A stretch of DNA of 64,000 nt from Hathewaya proteolytica DSM 3090 (lineage in GTDB: Bacteria; Bacillota; Clostridia; Clostridiales; Clostridiaceae), in contig NZ_FRAD01000006.1 of NCBI RefSeq assembly GCF_900142225.1, positions 99,734 to 163,733 on the forward strand, written 5' to 3'. This document shows positions 53,575 through 62,337 of this stretch, piece after piece (the stretch's first letter is position 1; each line of letters opens with the position of its first letter). The notes under the pieces are model-generated. The model saw only the letters and a list, made by a program, of their open reading frames with translations, did not search any database and was not told the origin of the DNA. The translations under genes were made by a program, and so were the position numbers.

Positions 53575-55110
53575 TTAAAAATAAATTTTCTTTAATCCAA
53601 GCTCTGTGAATTCATACACCGTATCAGCAACTTCCCTTATGAACTTTCTGTCGTGAGATATAGAAATTATAGTGCCACCATATTCCTTTAAAATGTTTCT
53701 GATAACCGGATTGGACAAAGCTGAAAAGTTTCTTGTAGGTTCATCTAAAATTAAAACATTGTGCTTATTCATAATCATTTTAAGGAAAAACAACTTGGCT
53801 TTTTGCCCACCAGACAGTTCACCTATATTATGCTCCATCTCCAAAGTAGTGTATTTCATGCTACCCAGAAAGGTTCGAATGCGGCTATTCTCTTCCTTGT
53901 CCCATGTTATGCTTAGAAATTCCACAGGAGTTTTATTATAGTCAAGCTCTTCTTCATAATTTTGTGGCATATAAGATGCCTTTATGTCTTTTCTCTGAAG
54001 AAGTTCTTCTGCTATAGACCTTATAAGTGTAGTTTTACCAACTCCATTTTTACCAATAATACAAATTTTCTTGCCACCCATGACTTTTAGATTTATATCT
54101 CGTGATAAAATACGTTGATGTACAAAAAGTTCATCCCTGTGGAAATCCAATACCACCTTCCCCCTTGGCAATTGAACATCCTCATTGAATTTTACCATAA
54201 TGGCCTCTTCATCATGGGGCATCTCCGTCATATTCTCATACTGTTTTTCAAATCTTTTCTCCATGGATTTCACCACGTGCATCTTCTTTTTTAAAAGTTT
54301 TCCACCATGTGGATTTTGTCTAGATACGTTTTTTTGGTCATGCTCTACTTTTTGCTGTATCCTTCTAAATTTCTCCTGCTGTTTTTCATATTCCTCTTTT
54401 TCCTTTCTAGCCATCTGTTCCTGACGCTGAAAGGCTTTCAACCTTGTTTCCACGTACTCCTCATAGCCCATCTTTGCCACCGTATATCGACAAATTGTCT
54501 TTCTACGTATCTGCTCTAAGTGAACAATGATATTTGCCGTATTTTCCAGCAAAGTTTCATCGTGGGATATGAATACTACAGATAATCCACAATTATTGAT
54601 AAACTCTTCAAGCCATTGTAGGGTTGACATATCAATATCATTGGAAGGTTCATCTAAAAGCAACACCTGAGGTTTTTCCATGATTATGCTAGCCATTTGC
54701 ATTTTCACCTTTTCACCACCGGACAATTTTCCCATATGTTGTTGCGAGTAAAACATCTCTAACTCCATACCCATTTTGTATGCAAGATCCGAAAGTTCCT
54801 TATTGTCCATATCGTAAAAACAAGGATTCCCGCAGAAGTATTCATACACCGTCTTTCCCTTATTTTCATCCTCCAACTCTTGCGGCAAGTATGCAATTCT
54901 AACATCTTTTTTTAAGATTTGCCCATTGTATTCCACATAATCGGACACTAACCCTTCATCATATATGAGTTTTAAAAGTGTAGATTTTCCATTACCTTCC
55001 TCACCAATAATCGCCACCTTGTCTCCTTCATTCAGTACAAAGGAAAAATCCTTTATTAATTCCTGTAAATCTTTTCTATGTGTAATATTTAAATTTCTAA
55101 TTTCAAGCAT
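53575..55110 (-). CDS. ABC-F ATPase, probable ribosomal antibiotic-resistance protein
   Basis: 511 residues, two ABC domains with no membrane part. Domain 1: Walker A GEEGNGKSTL, signature KLSGGEKVKMQ, Walker B LLLDEPSNDID. A long basic linker rich in Glu/Lys/Gln (about 215-290) follows. Domain 2: GKNGVGKTTL, ELSGGQKAKLF, LILDEPTRNFS. ABC-F proteins of this size displace antibiotics from the ribosomal peptidyl-transferase centre. It resembles Lsa/Vga/CplR-type resistance factors (lincosamide, pleuromutilin, streptogramin A). The upstream leader with a uORF and terminator is what inducible members carry. Drug range is not deducible. Confidence 0.88.
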   Translation of the reverse strand: MLEIRNLNITHRKDLQELIKDFSFVLNEGDKVAIIGEEGNGKSTLLKLIYDEGLVSDYVEYNGQILKKDVRIAYLPQELEDENKGKTVYEYFCGNPCFYDMDNKELSDLAYKMGMELEMFYSQQHMGKLSGGEKVKMQMASIIMEKPQVLLLDEPSNDIDMSTLQWLEEFINNCGLSVVFISHDETLLENTANIIVHLEQIRRKTICRYTVAKMGYEEYVETRLKAFQRQEQMARKEKEEYEKQQEKFRRIQQKVEHDQKNVSRQNPHGGKLLKKKMHVVKSMEKRFEKQYENMTEMPHDEEAIMVKFNEDVQLPRGKVVLDFHRDELFVHQRILSRDINLKVMGGKKICIIGKNGVGKTTLIRSIAEELLQRKDIKASYMPQNYEEELDYNKTPVEFLSITWDKEENSRIRTFLGSMKYTTLEMEHNIGELSGGQKAKLFFLKMIMNKHNVLILDEPTRNFSALSNPVIRNILKEYGGTIISISHDRKFIREVADTVYEFTELGLKKIYF

Positions 55111-55133
55111 GATATCATCTCCTATTTTGTAAA

Positions 55134-55172
55134 TAAAAAAGTCCGCCTCTAGCTATTAGCCAAAAACAGACT
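55134..55172 (-). terminator. Attenuator in the ABC-F leader
   Basis: On the minus strand AGTCTGTTTTTGGCTA pairs fully (with G-U pairs) with TAGCTAGAGGCGGACT, then TTTTTTATTT, about 15 bases before the ABC-F ribosome site. This would stop transcription unless an alternative fold forms when a ribosome stalls on the uORF. Confidence 0.85.
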
Positions 55173-55227
55173 GATAATTTCCATATACAGATGATAATGC
55201 AAACTTATCCTTTCATGTTAACAAATA

Positions 55228-55246
55228 TTATCCACATTGTGGATAA
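55228..55246. other. Inverted pair of DnaA-box consensus sequences
   Basis: TTATCCACA-T-TGTGGATAA: two exact copies of the 9-mer DnaA box in opposite orientation with a 1-base gap. As RNA it would also form a 9-bp hairpin in the ABC-F leader. No further boxes or AT-rich unwinding region are evident. Confidence 0.55.
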
Positions 55247-55331
55247 CTATTTTAAGGACATTAATTTAATGGTATCTGTATAGTACATGCAAATCCGTTT
55301 TAGGCGCTAGAAACAAGCCTGCCAAGCAGAC

Positions 55332-55382
55332 CTAAATTTCTAAAATTTCCTTAAAACAGATTACATATTCATGACTATGCAT
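55332..55382 (-). CDS. Upstream leader ORF (16 residues) of the ABC-F gene
   Basis: MHSHEYVICFKEILEI, starting 20 bases after the predicted start of transcription and preceded closely by AAAGGGGTG. Its 3' part overlaps a sequence (TCTGTTTTAAGG) that can pair with CCTAAAACGGA further on. Probably the sensor for drug-stalled ribosomes; inference from position. Confidence 0.5.
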   Translation of the reverse strand: MHSHEYVICFKEILEI

Positions 55383-55408
55383 ACACCCCTTTAAATTTTG
55401 CTAACTTT

Positions 55409-55437
55409 AATATATCACAACAGCTATTTTGTGTCAA
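55409..55437 (-). promoter_or_regulatory. Strong sigma-A promoter of the ABC-F leader
   Basis: TTGACA (55437-55432), 17-base spacer, TATATT (55414-55409) on the minus strand. Transcription would begin near 55402 and run about 290 bases before the ABC-F start. Confidence 0.82.
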
Positions 55438-55476
55438 AAAAATTATATCACATGCTACTTAAAAACAATGTAATAA

Positions 55477-56196
55477 TCATAAGAACAGCGCAAGGATCAT
55501 AAGAACAATGCCTATAACACAAACAATTATTGAACTTATTTTCTGTGCTTTAAAATAAGCTTCTGTGGGCTCTGGATTCTTTACGTATATTGGTATCATA
55601 GTTCCTCTAAAATTTGTACTAGGATACCTGTACCACAAATAACCTAATCCTATAAGAACCAATCCTATAAACAAGAAAATGAAACTTCCTCTAAAGGTAA
55701 CATCGTATCCCAAAGCTGTGGTAATTACTAAGCGAACATCCACATTTGAACCATATGAAGACATATCCATAGGGTAAAATAGTGGTAATTTTTCGCCACC
55801 CGTTTGACTATTTACAGCAATAGGTTTATTTCCATACTCATGAACCACGCCACTGAACAAAAGTTTATAATTTGAAAATACCTTTACTTCTTCACCCAGA
55901 TTTACTTTTTTAAGATCATCACCCATGACCTTATACTCATTCTCATATTTTCCATCTAAAATGTACTTAACACTTATTTCTCTGTCTTGATTTGTAGTAT
56001 TATCCACTACTATATCTACTTTACTGCCAAGATACTTGTAATGATATTCAAAGCCTTTTTCATTACTTATTTTTCTCTTGAAACCACCATATAGACAAGT
56101 ACCCCTTTGAAAGAACAAGATAAAATAACCAACCAAAGCCAATAGCACCATGACTATTGCTGCGTTTTTTTGCCAACCCTTTTTAGTAATATTCAC
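55477..56196 (-). CDS. Membrane protein, unknown function (DUF3592-like layout)
   Basis: 239 residues: one transmembrane helix near the N-terminus (about 12-29), an extracytoplasmic beta-rich domain of about 130 residues, then two transmembrane helices (about 171-186 and 219-238). The alternation resembles DUF3592-type proteins. GTG 56196 has AAGGAGGG 6 bases upstream. No operon partner. Confidence 0.68.
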   Translation of the reverse strand: MNITKKGWQKNAAIVMVLLALVGYFILFFQRGTCLYGGFKRKISNEKGFEYHYKYLGSKVDIVVDNTTNQDREISVKYILDGKYENEYKVMGDDLKKVNLGEEVKVFSNYKLLFSGVVHEYGNKPIAVNSQTGGEKLPLFYPMDMSSYGSNVDVRLVITTALGYDVTFRGSFIFLFIGLVLIGLGYLWYRYPSTNFRGTMIPIYVKNPEPTEAYFKAQKISSIIVCVIGIVLMILALFL

Positions 56197-56336
56197 AGAA
56201 ATCCCTCCTTGTATAATATCTTACATAATATATTACATCAATTTTGAACATTTTGAAATATATTTCTGTAATTTTATTATTTACGTGCTATAATGATGTT
56301 ATAAATATAAATATTCTGATTAGTTTGGAGGCCATT

Positions 56337-56600
56337 ATGTCATTCGAGAAAAAATTTGGTATCGTCACAGATATAGCGTTTTTTATATTTTTTATACCCA
56401 TATTACTCTACAGAGACTTTTATAATGCCAATTTATCAATGATACAAAAAATACTTTTATATGTATGCTCAATTTCATTGTATACTATACCCATTATGAA
56501 ATATTTCACAAAATGTTCCTCTGACATGGTAAAAAAGGTAGACAGCATCTTGAGAACCATTGTTGCTATCATATTGGTTGTAACGCTATTCATTTTGTAA
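56337..56600 (+). CDS. Small membrane protein with about three transmembrane helices
   Basis: 87 residues starting MSFEKKFGIVTDIAFFIFFI. Helices at about 8-24, 38-54 and 68-87. I start at ATG 56337, which has TGGAGG 5 bases upstream, rather than in the AT-rich leader at 56244. A TATAAT lies at 56290-56295. Function unknown. Confidence 0.65.
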   Translation: MSFEKKFGIVTDIAFFIFFIPILLYRDFYNANLSMIQKILLYVCSISLYTIPIMKYFTKCSSDMVKKVDSILRTIVAIILVVTLFIL

Positions 56601-56614
56601 CCATACTTTTTAAG

Positions 56615-56660
56615 GCAAAACCCTACCACGCTGTAACGATATTTTACCATGATAGGGTCT
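56615..56660. terminator. Bidirectional terminator
   Basis: AAAACCCTA and TAGGGTCTTTT arms with an imperfect interior between two convergent small genes. Confidence 0.65.
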
Positions 56661-56666
56661 TTTCTC

Positions 56667-57044
56667 CTACTCAGATTTATTTATTATAACAAATTCTGTT
56701 CCTTTTTTCTCGAACTTTTCTAACATTTCGCCTTCCTCAAAGATAAGATTATTACCTGATACTTTAAATACAAATTTATTATTATCCTTGTCTTCAACAT
56801 ATACTTTTCCATCTTTGACTTCATATTTCCCAGAAAAACCCCGATCATGAAGTGGATTTACAAGAATGAAAAATTTATCTTTTTTGATGGAAATTGTAGT
56901 TTTATTAAGCTCTTTTACTGGATCCTTTAGGTCTTCTTGTCCCTTTACCACATAGTACCCTTCCTTAATAGGATCACTCTTTTGGCAAGCCACCATGAAC
57001 CCAAAACATAATAAACACATTAAAATTGCAATTATTTTTTTCAT
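56667..57044 (-). CDS. Small lipoprotein
   Basis: 125 residues from ATG 57044 (GGGGGG six bases upstream). A lysine-led signal peptide (MKKIIAILMCLLCFGFMVAC) ends in a lipobox whose Cys at residue 20 would be lipidated. The mature part is about 105 residues, beta-rich and Lys/Glu-rich (SGKYEVKDGKVYVEDKDNNK), like short lipocalin-type surface lipoproteins. Function unknown. Confidence 0.78.
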   Translation of the reverse strand: MKKIIAILMCLLCFGFMVACQKSDPIKEGYYVVKGQEDLKDPVKELNKTTISIKKDKFFILVNPLHDRGFSGKYEVKDGKVYVEDKDNNKFVFKVSGNNLIFEEGEMLEKFEKKGTEFVIINKSE

Positions 57045-57193
57045 GTGCATCCCCCCTTAAACTTAATTTATATTATAGAGTTAAAGCCCCACTTCAAGAT
57101 AATAATTCAGTTTATACGATATATCATATATGTTTAGTATATAATATTCTATATATTTTGTATTATTGTAATAATTCTGTAATTTGTGTTGCA

Positions 57194-57229
57194 TTGAATT
57201 TCTATAAACCCTGTGCTATACTAGGTTAA
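57194..57229 (+). promoter_or_regulatory. Promoter of the Rrf2 gene with regulator half-site
   Basis: TTGAAT (57194-57199), 17-base spacer, TATACT (57217-57222). TAGGTTAA (57222-57229) overlaps the start-site region and recurs exactly, inverted, in the cysK promoter. Confidence 0.75.
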
Positions 57230-57245
57230 TACGGAGGTGTTGCAT

Positions 57246-57680
57246 ATGATGATTTCAACAAAAGGTCGCTATGCTCTTCGAGTAATGATTGACCTCGCAG
57301 AACACAATTCTGGAAGCTATATTCCCTTATCAGATATAGCGAAACGACAGGAAATTTCCGAAAAGTATTTGGAAAGCATCGTTTCAACATTGAGCAAAAA
57401 TGGTCTAGTGGACGCTTTACGTGGTAAAGGCGGAGGATATAAATTAAATCGTGAACCTGAAAATTATACTGTGGCAAGCATTTTAAAGGTTACAGAAGGT
57501 TCATTAGCCCCTGTGGCATGCCTAGACACCACATCTAACTCTAATAAATGTACACGTGCTTCTCAATGCAAAACTCTAGCCATGTGGAAAAATCTCCAGA
57601 AAGTCATTGATGACTTCTTTGAAGGGATTACTATTGCAGATCTTATGGACCATGAACCAGTGTCTGACTATATTATATAA
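57246..57680 (+). CDS. Rrf2-family regulator (IscR/CymR-like)
   Basis: 144 residues from ATG 57246 (GGAGG, 8-base spacing; a second ATG follows at once). The winged helix ISTKGRYALRVMIDLAEH and QEISEKYLESIVSTL is the family hallmark, with wing GLVDALRGKGGGYKL. Unlike CymR it has three Cys (92, 102, 108) in the C-terminal loop where IscR binds an Fe-S cluster, though the spacing differs. Placed just before cysK with a shared DNA motif, it most likely senses cysteine or Fe-S status and controls itself and cysK. Confidence 0.88.
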   Translation: MMISTKGRYALRVMIDLAEHNSGSYIPLSDIAKRQEISEKYLESIVSTLSKNGLVDALRGKGGGYKLNREPENYTVASILKVTEGSLAPVACLDTTSNSNKCTRASQCKTLAMWKNLQKVIDDFFEGITIADLMDHEPVSDYII

Positions 57681-57686
57681 ATTTCT

Positions 57687-57722
57687 AAAACACCATGAGG
57701 AAACAACCTTGTGGTGTTTTTT
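57687..57722 (+). terminator. Intrinsic terminator after the Rrf2 gene
   Basis: AAACACCA/TGGTGTTT stem with inner pairing and six T, 7 bases after the stop; separates the gene from cysK. Confidence 0.88.
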
Positions 57723-57744
57723 GCTGTAAAAATAATAATTTATA

Positions 57745-57794
57745 TTAACCTATTTACAAAGTAGGTTTAAAGGAATATAATATTATCAACCTAC
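57745..57794 (+). promoter_or_regulatory. cysK promoter with Rrf2-type operator
   Basis: TTTACA (57753-57758), 17-base spacer, TATAAT (57776-57781). The -35 is embedded in an inverted repeat TTAACCTA (57745-57752) / TAGGTTTA (57762-57769); another half-site AACCTA lies at 57789-57794. The first arm is the exact complement of the site before the Rrf2 gene. Repressor binding here would block the polymerase. Confidence 0.7.
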
Positions 57795-57859
57795 TAGTTA
57801 AGTATTTTACGCAGAAAATAGATTGATTATATAAAACAATTATTTGAGGAGGAATTATT

Positions 57860-58792
57860 ATGTCAAAAATTTATACTTCAGTAGATGAACTTATAGGAAG
57901 AACTCCATTATTGGAGCTTACACACATTGAAAAAAATATGAAACTACAAGCAAAAATTCTTGCAAAACTTGAGTACTTCAATCCTGCTGGTTCCGTAAAA
58001 GATCGTGTAGCAAAGTCTATGATTGACGATGCAGAAGCTTCTGGTAAGCTTGTACCAGATTCAGTAATTATAGAGCCCACATCTGGAAACACAGGTATAG
58101 GCCTAGCCTCTGTTGCCGCTGCTAGGGGATACAGGATTATCATAGTAATGCCTGAAACTATGTCCATGGAACGCAGACAGCTGATGAAAGCTTACGGTGC
58201 TGAACTAGTGCTCACTGAAGGGGCAAAGGGTATGAAGGGTGCCATCGAAAAAGCTGAAGAATTGGCAAAGGAAACTCCAAACAGCTTCATACCAGGTCAG
58301 TTCATAAACCCATCCAATCCTAAGGCTCATTTTAAAACTACTGGTCCTGAAATCTACCAAGATACAGATGGAAACGTGGATTATTTTGTAGCTGGTGTAG
58401 GTACTGGTGGGACTGTAACTGGTGTGGGTGAATACCTAAAATCAAAAAATCCTAACGTAAAAATTGTAGCTGTTGAACCCACTGATTCCCCTGTGCTTTC
58501 TAAAGGTGTAGGTGGTTCTCATAAAATTCAAGGTATAGGTGCCGGCTTTGTACCAGATGTATTGAATACAAAAATTTACGATGAAATCATAGCAGTATCC
58601 AATGAAGATGCATTTAAAACAGGAAAGTTCATAGGAATTAACGAGGGGGTATTAGTAGGAATATCCTCCGGTGCGGCTCTTCACGCTGCTATAGAGATTG
58701 CAAAGAGACCAGAGAACAAAGGGAAAAACATTGTTGTTCTTCTGCCAGACACAGGTGACAGATATCTCTCTACCCCTATGTTTGCAGATTAG
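57860..58792 (+). CDS. cysK: Cysteine synthase A (O-acetylserine sulfhydrylase)
   Basis: 310 residues, PLP-dependent. The cofactor lysine is in FNPAGSVKDRVAKSM, the substrate loop is PTSGNTGIGL, the phosphate cup GVGTGGTVTG, and GISSGAA lies near the C-terminus. Makes cysteine from O-acetylserine and sulfide. ATG 57860 follows GAGGAGG. Own promoter and terminator. Confidence 0.96.
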   Translation: MSKIYTSVDELIGRTPLLELTHIEKNMKLQAKILAKLEYFNPAGSVKDRVAKSMIDDAEASGKLVPDSVIIEPTSGNTGIGLASVAAARGYRIIIVMPETMSMERRQLMKAYGAELVLTEGAKGMKGAIEKAEELAKETPNSFIPGQFINPSNPKAHFKTTGPEIYQDTDGNVDYFVAGVGTGGTVTGVGEYLKSKNPNVKIVAVEPTDSPVLSKGVGGSHKIQGIGAGFVPDVLNTKIYDEIIAVSNEDAFKTGKFIGINEGVLVGISSGAALHAAIEIAKRPENKGKNIVVLLPDTGDRYLSTPMFAD

Positions 58793-58796
58793 TCAG

Positions 58797-58846
58797 AAAA
58801 ATACCCATCATTGCATTCTTTACGCTAAATGATGGGTATTTTTTGT
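58797..58846 (+). terminator. Intrinsic terminator after cysK
   Basis: Stem AAAATACCCATCATT with its complement AATGATGGGTATTTTTT and a 15-base loop. The gap on to 59018 is very AT-rich with tandem TATATTTTTATCA copies; no gene there. Confidence 0.92.
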
Positions 58847-59017
58847 TAAATAATAGTTTTATTTTAAATTTATCTCAGTTTTCCCATTAATAATTTTAAT
58901 AAAAATTATTTTTTTATCTTTCAATCAATTGAATTATGTGATAAAATATTTTTCATTATACTTTTTATTATATATTTTTATCATATATTTTTATTTAATT
59001 AAGATGGAGGGAAAAAC

Positions 59018-60229
59018 ATGAAAAAACTAATGAAAAAATGGAATAGTTTAAGTCTTGTAAAACAGATAGTTTTAGGTTTAGTGTTTGGTATTATTCTTGC
59101 GACAACTGTTCCACAAATAGCAAAACCAATCGTAATTTTAGGCTCCTTGTTTGTAGGTGCTTTGAAAGCCATCGCACCTATATTAGTATTCTTTTTAGTT
59201 ATGTCGGCTATATCTCAGCACAAATCTGGTCATAAAACTAATATGAAATCAATTATTACACTTTATCTTTTAGGAACGTTCTTAGCTGGATTTTTTGCTG
59301 TTATTGCAAGTTTTATGTTTCCCGTAAAACTAACCTTATCTGCAGGCGCCGGAAACATGACCGCCCCTGGAGGTGTTTCGGAAGTTTTAAAAGCTCTATT
59401 AATGAATCTAGTTGATAATCCCGTAAAGGCACTTTATAATGCCAACTACATCGGCATATTATCTTGGGCATTACTTCTTGGAGCTGCTTTAAAAAATGCA
59501 CCTGAGTCTACTAAAACTTTACTTTCCAACGTTTCAGATGCAGTATCTCAAATAGTTAAATGGATTATTAACTTTGCCCCATTAGGAATCATGGGACTCG
59601 TATTCGATACCATTGCCACAAATGGTATTAAATCTCTGCTAAGTTATGGTCAATTACTTGCAGTTTTAATAGGATGTATGATTTTCATGGCACTTGTGGT
59701 AAATCCATTTATTGTATTTTTGTATATTCATAAAAATCCTTATCCCCTTGTATTAAAGTGCATAAAAGAAAGTGGTATAACAGCCTTCTTTACACGTAGC
59801 TCAGCTGCAAATATTCCAGTTAATATGAGATTGTGTGAAGATTTAGGTTTAGATAAAGATACTTATTCCGTATCTATTCCCCTAGGAGCCACAATTAATA
59901 TGGGTGGAGCAGCTGTAACTATATCTGTTTTGACCCTTGCAGCAGTTAACACCCTTAATGTACAAGTAAATATAATCACAGCTTTAATACTAAGTATATT
60001 GTCTGCAGTATCTGCTTGCGGGGCCTCTGGTGTTGCCGGTGGATCACTATTATTGGTTCCCTTGGCATGTAGCTTATTTGGAATTCCAAATGATATTGCT
60101 ATGAAAGTAGTAGGTATAGGCTTTATTGTTGGAGTTCTACAAGATTCATTTGAAACAGCACTTAACTCATCTACAGATGTGCTTTTTACAGCTACAGCTG
60201 AATTTGCCCAACGGCGTAAAAGTAAATAA
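59018..60229 (+). CDS. sstT: Na+/serine-threonine symporter SstT
   Basis: 403 residues, dicarboxylate/amino acid:cation symporter fold with eight helices and two re-entrant loops. Landmarks: FFTRSSAANIPVNMRLCEDL (serine-rich HP1 loop), SIPLGATINMGGAAVTISVL (NMxG motif binding Na+) and SACGASGVAGGSLLLVPLA (HP2). These match SstT rather than glutamate carriers. ATG 59018 follows GGAGGG. Monocistronic. Confidence 0.93.
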   Translation: MKKLMKKWNSLSLVKQIVLGLVFGIILATTVPQIAKPIVILGSLFVGALKAIAPILVFFLVMSAISQHKSGHKTNMKSIITLYLLGTFLAGFFAVIASFMFPVKLTLSAGAGNMTAPGGVSEVLKALLMNLVDNPVKALYNANYIGILSWALLLGAALKNAPESTKTLLSNVSDAVSQIVKWIINFAPLGIMGLVFDTIATNGIKSLLSYGQLLAVLIGCMIFMALVVNPFIVFLYIHKNPYPLVLKCIKESGITAFFTRSSAANIPVNMRLCEDLGLDKDTYSVSIPLGATINMGGAAVTISVLTLAAVNTLNVQVNIITALILSILSAVSACGASGVAGGSLLLVPLACSLFGIPNDIAMKVVGIGFIVGVLQDSFETALNSSTDVLFTATAEFAQRRKSK

Positions 60230-60248
60230 AAGAAAATAATATCAGTAC

Positions 60249-60298
60249 AAATCCCCATCACTGCAATAATCATATGCTAAGTGATGGGGTTTTTTTTA
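60249..60298. terminator. Intrinsic terminator after sstT
   Basis: AAATCCCCATCACT pairs with AGTGATGGGGTTTTTTT; the A-run on its left also allows it to work for the convergent MetRS-like gene. Confidence 0.9.
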
Positions 60299-60321
60299 TC
60301 ACTGCCATTTATAAAAGAGCC

Positions 60322-62295
60322 CTATACATAATATTGGTGTTCCATCTTCTTGAAGAAATCTATTTTGGGCTCAAGGAACTTAAATTCATGTTTGTCACCA
60401 TCTTCAAAATACACATTAATTGGCTCAAATATTTTGTCCCAATTCCACAATTCATCGCCAATGTTTAAGTATTCTTTAAACATCTCACAGCCTTCTGGAG
60501 CTATTGGGTGAACCAAAATAGCTATAACCTTGCAAGCATAAAAACAATCTGCTAGCACCTGTCTTTTGTTGCTCTCATCTTTCATATTATTTGCCCAATA
60601 CTTATTTATCTCTCTTATATAATCATCAATAACATATGCAATCCTATGCAAATCTTGATTATACATATGCTTTTCATATTCTAGCACAGCTTTCTCCGTA
60701 GATTCCTTTATTTTTTGCGAAACCTCTACTTGTGGAAGCTTTTCCTCTAAACTCTGTAAAGTATAAAAACAAGAACGAATAATTCTGTTAAATACATTAG
60801 TCAGAAGGTTTCCTTCCTTTAGTACTGTGTCCACACCCTCTTTTTCCTCTTCTTTCATATATACCTGAGGCTTAAATCCAACGCTTTTTGAGGATAACCC
60901 CAAACTCATAAAATGCATACGCAATTGGTCTTTGGTGTAGAATTCCAATAACTCATCTGCCATAGGTGGTTTAACATCGGAACTACTGCTTGCCTTTTTG
61001 TCCATAAACAAAATATGTTTATTAGGAACAATGTGTGGAAGCTTTAATTCAGAAACCTCTACACTGTCACCCTTATGGGACTTTAACCCAGCAAACATAG
61101 CCATTTCAGCAATGGAATAAAAATAAATATTATCTTCACCGATAAATTGATAAACCATGGAATCCTTATCTTCCCACCAAGTATGCCACTCTTCAGGATT
61201 CTTTCCAATGGACTCTAAATACGCCTTTGTAAATGAAATCGGTGCCCACAAAGATTCTGGCCATACCCAGAAAGTCAAATCCTTCATTCCATCCCTATCT
61301 GGTACCTTTACTCCCCAAGAAATATTTCCCGACAACCTGAAAGGAACCAAAGTCTTACCACTGGTATAATGAATCTTTAATTCGTCTAAAACCGCCTTTG
61401 CTTTATCCCTATCTTCTAACTTTTCAAAGATAAAAATTAAGGAAGGTTTTTTCTCCTCATCTATAGTTTCATGCTTTGGAAATCTAGCTTCCAGAGCCTC
61501 AAGATCCTCCACATATTTTCTAGGAACGTATATCAATGGTTTCTTTAAAAATTCATCTATAGCTTTGATTTCGTATTTTCTTCTGTTAGTATTTTTCATC
61601 AAAAACTCATTGAGCTGCTGCATAAGTTCCATAGACTTATCTAATGTAAAATACCAATTATCCACACTTTTTAATACTGGTTTTTTTCCCGATAATGTAC
61701 TTATAGGATCGATTAATTCCGATTCCATGTATTGATGACCTAAAGAACATTCTTCTGCATATGCCTTTTCAGAAGTACACCCAGCAATAGGACATTTGCC
61801 AGTGACCTGTCTCCCATTAAGAAATGTTTTCTTATCTTCATCATAAAACTGCAATGCTGACATCTTCTCTATATATCCATTTTCAAATAAGGTATTAAAG
61901 ATTTCTGCAGAAAGTTCCGTGTGTATTTCTCCAGTTCTCCCAAGAGCTGAAGCACCGAATATATTTAAACTAATATCATATGCATCCAGTGTCTTCTTTT
62001 GACTTAAATGATTGCTTGTAACATAATCTTCCATAGTATTTTCATATCCACTTTCCTTAAGCTTTCTATAGCTTTCAAGGATAGGCGAACCATAGCAATC
62101 CGTACCAGAAACGAAAATAACATTGTCCTTCCCTATTCTGTCCCTCAAAAATCTTGCAAATATATCTGCGTGAACAAACATACCCCCAACATGGCCAAAA
62201 TGTAGATTTTTATTTCCATATGGCATTCCAGCAGTAACTACAGCCTTCTTTGGAAATATAGGCCTCTCATCTCTTCCCAACCTTTTACTTATCAT
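60322..62295 (-). CDS. Methionyl-tRNA synthetase-like class I enzyme with degenerate KMSKS
   Basis: 657 residues from ATG 62295 (TAGGAGG 6 bases upstream). MetRS features: TAGMPYGNKNLHFGHVGG (HIGH as HFGH at 32-35), FVSGTDCYGSP, a zinc-type knuckle (GKCPIAGCTSEKAYAEECS) and QFIGEDNIYFY. The KMSKS loop near residue 433 reads KKASSSSDVKPP, without the usual KMSK lysine pair. A C-terminal anticodon-type helical domain is present. A T-box precedes it. It may be a functional variant MetRS, or a paralogue with another role; the window cannot show whether a normal metG exists. Confidence 0.8.
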   Translation of the reverse strand: MISKRLGRDERPIFPKKAVVTAGMPYGNKNLHFGHVGGMFVHADIFARFLRDRIGKDNVIFVSGTDCYGSPILESYRKLKESGYENTMEDYVTSNHLSQKKTLDAYDISLNIFGASALGRTGEIHTELSAEIFNTLFENGYIEKMSALQFYDEDKKTFLNGRQVTGKCPIAGCTSEKAYAEECSLGHQYMESELIDPISTLSGKKPVLKSVDNWYFTLDKSMELMQQLNEFLMKNTNRRKYEIKAIDEFLKKPLIYVPRKYVEDLEALEARFPKHETIDEEKKPSLIFIFEKLEDRDKAKAVLDELKIHYTSGKTLVPFRLSGNISWGVKVPDRDGMKDLTFWVWPESLWAPISFTKAYLESIGKNPEEWHTWWEDKDSMVYQFIGEDNIYFYSIAEMAMFAGLKSHKGDSVEVSELKLPHIVPNKHILFMDKKASSSSDVKPPMADELLEFYTKDQLRMHFMSLGLSSKSVGFKPQVYMKEEEKEGVDTVLKEGNLLTNVFNRIIRSCFYTLQSLEEKLPQVEVSQKIKESTEKAVLEYEKHMYNQDLHRIAYVIDDYIREINKYWANNMKDESNKRQVLADCFYACKVIAILVHPIAPEGCEMFKEYLNIGDELWNWDKIFEPINVYFEDGDKHEFKFLEPKIDFFKKMEHQYYV

Positions 62296-62337
62296 AATAT
62301 TCCTCCTATAAAATTCTTTTATATTGTTATCCAAACG

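Noticed and set aside
55228..55246. Chromosomal replication origin suggested by DnaA boxes
   Set aside because: Only one pair of boxes, no dnaA/dnaN or AT-rich unwinding element, and the pair lies in the transcribed leader of an ABC-F gene.
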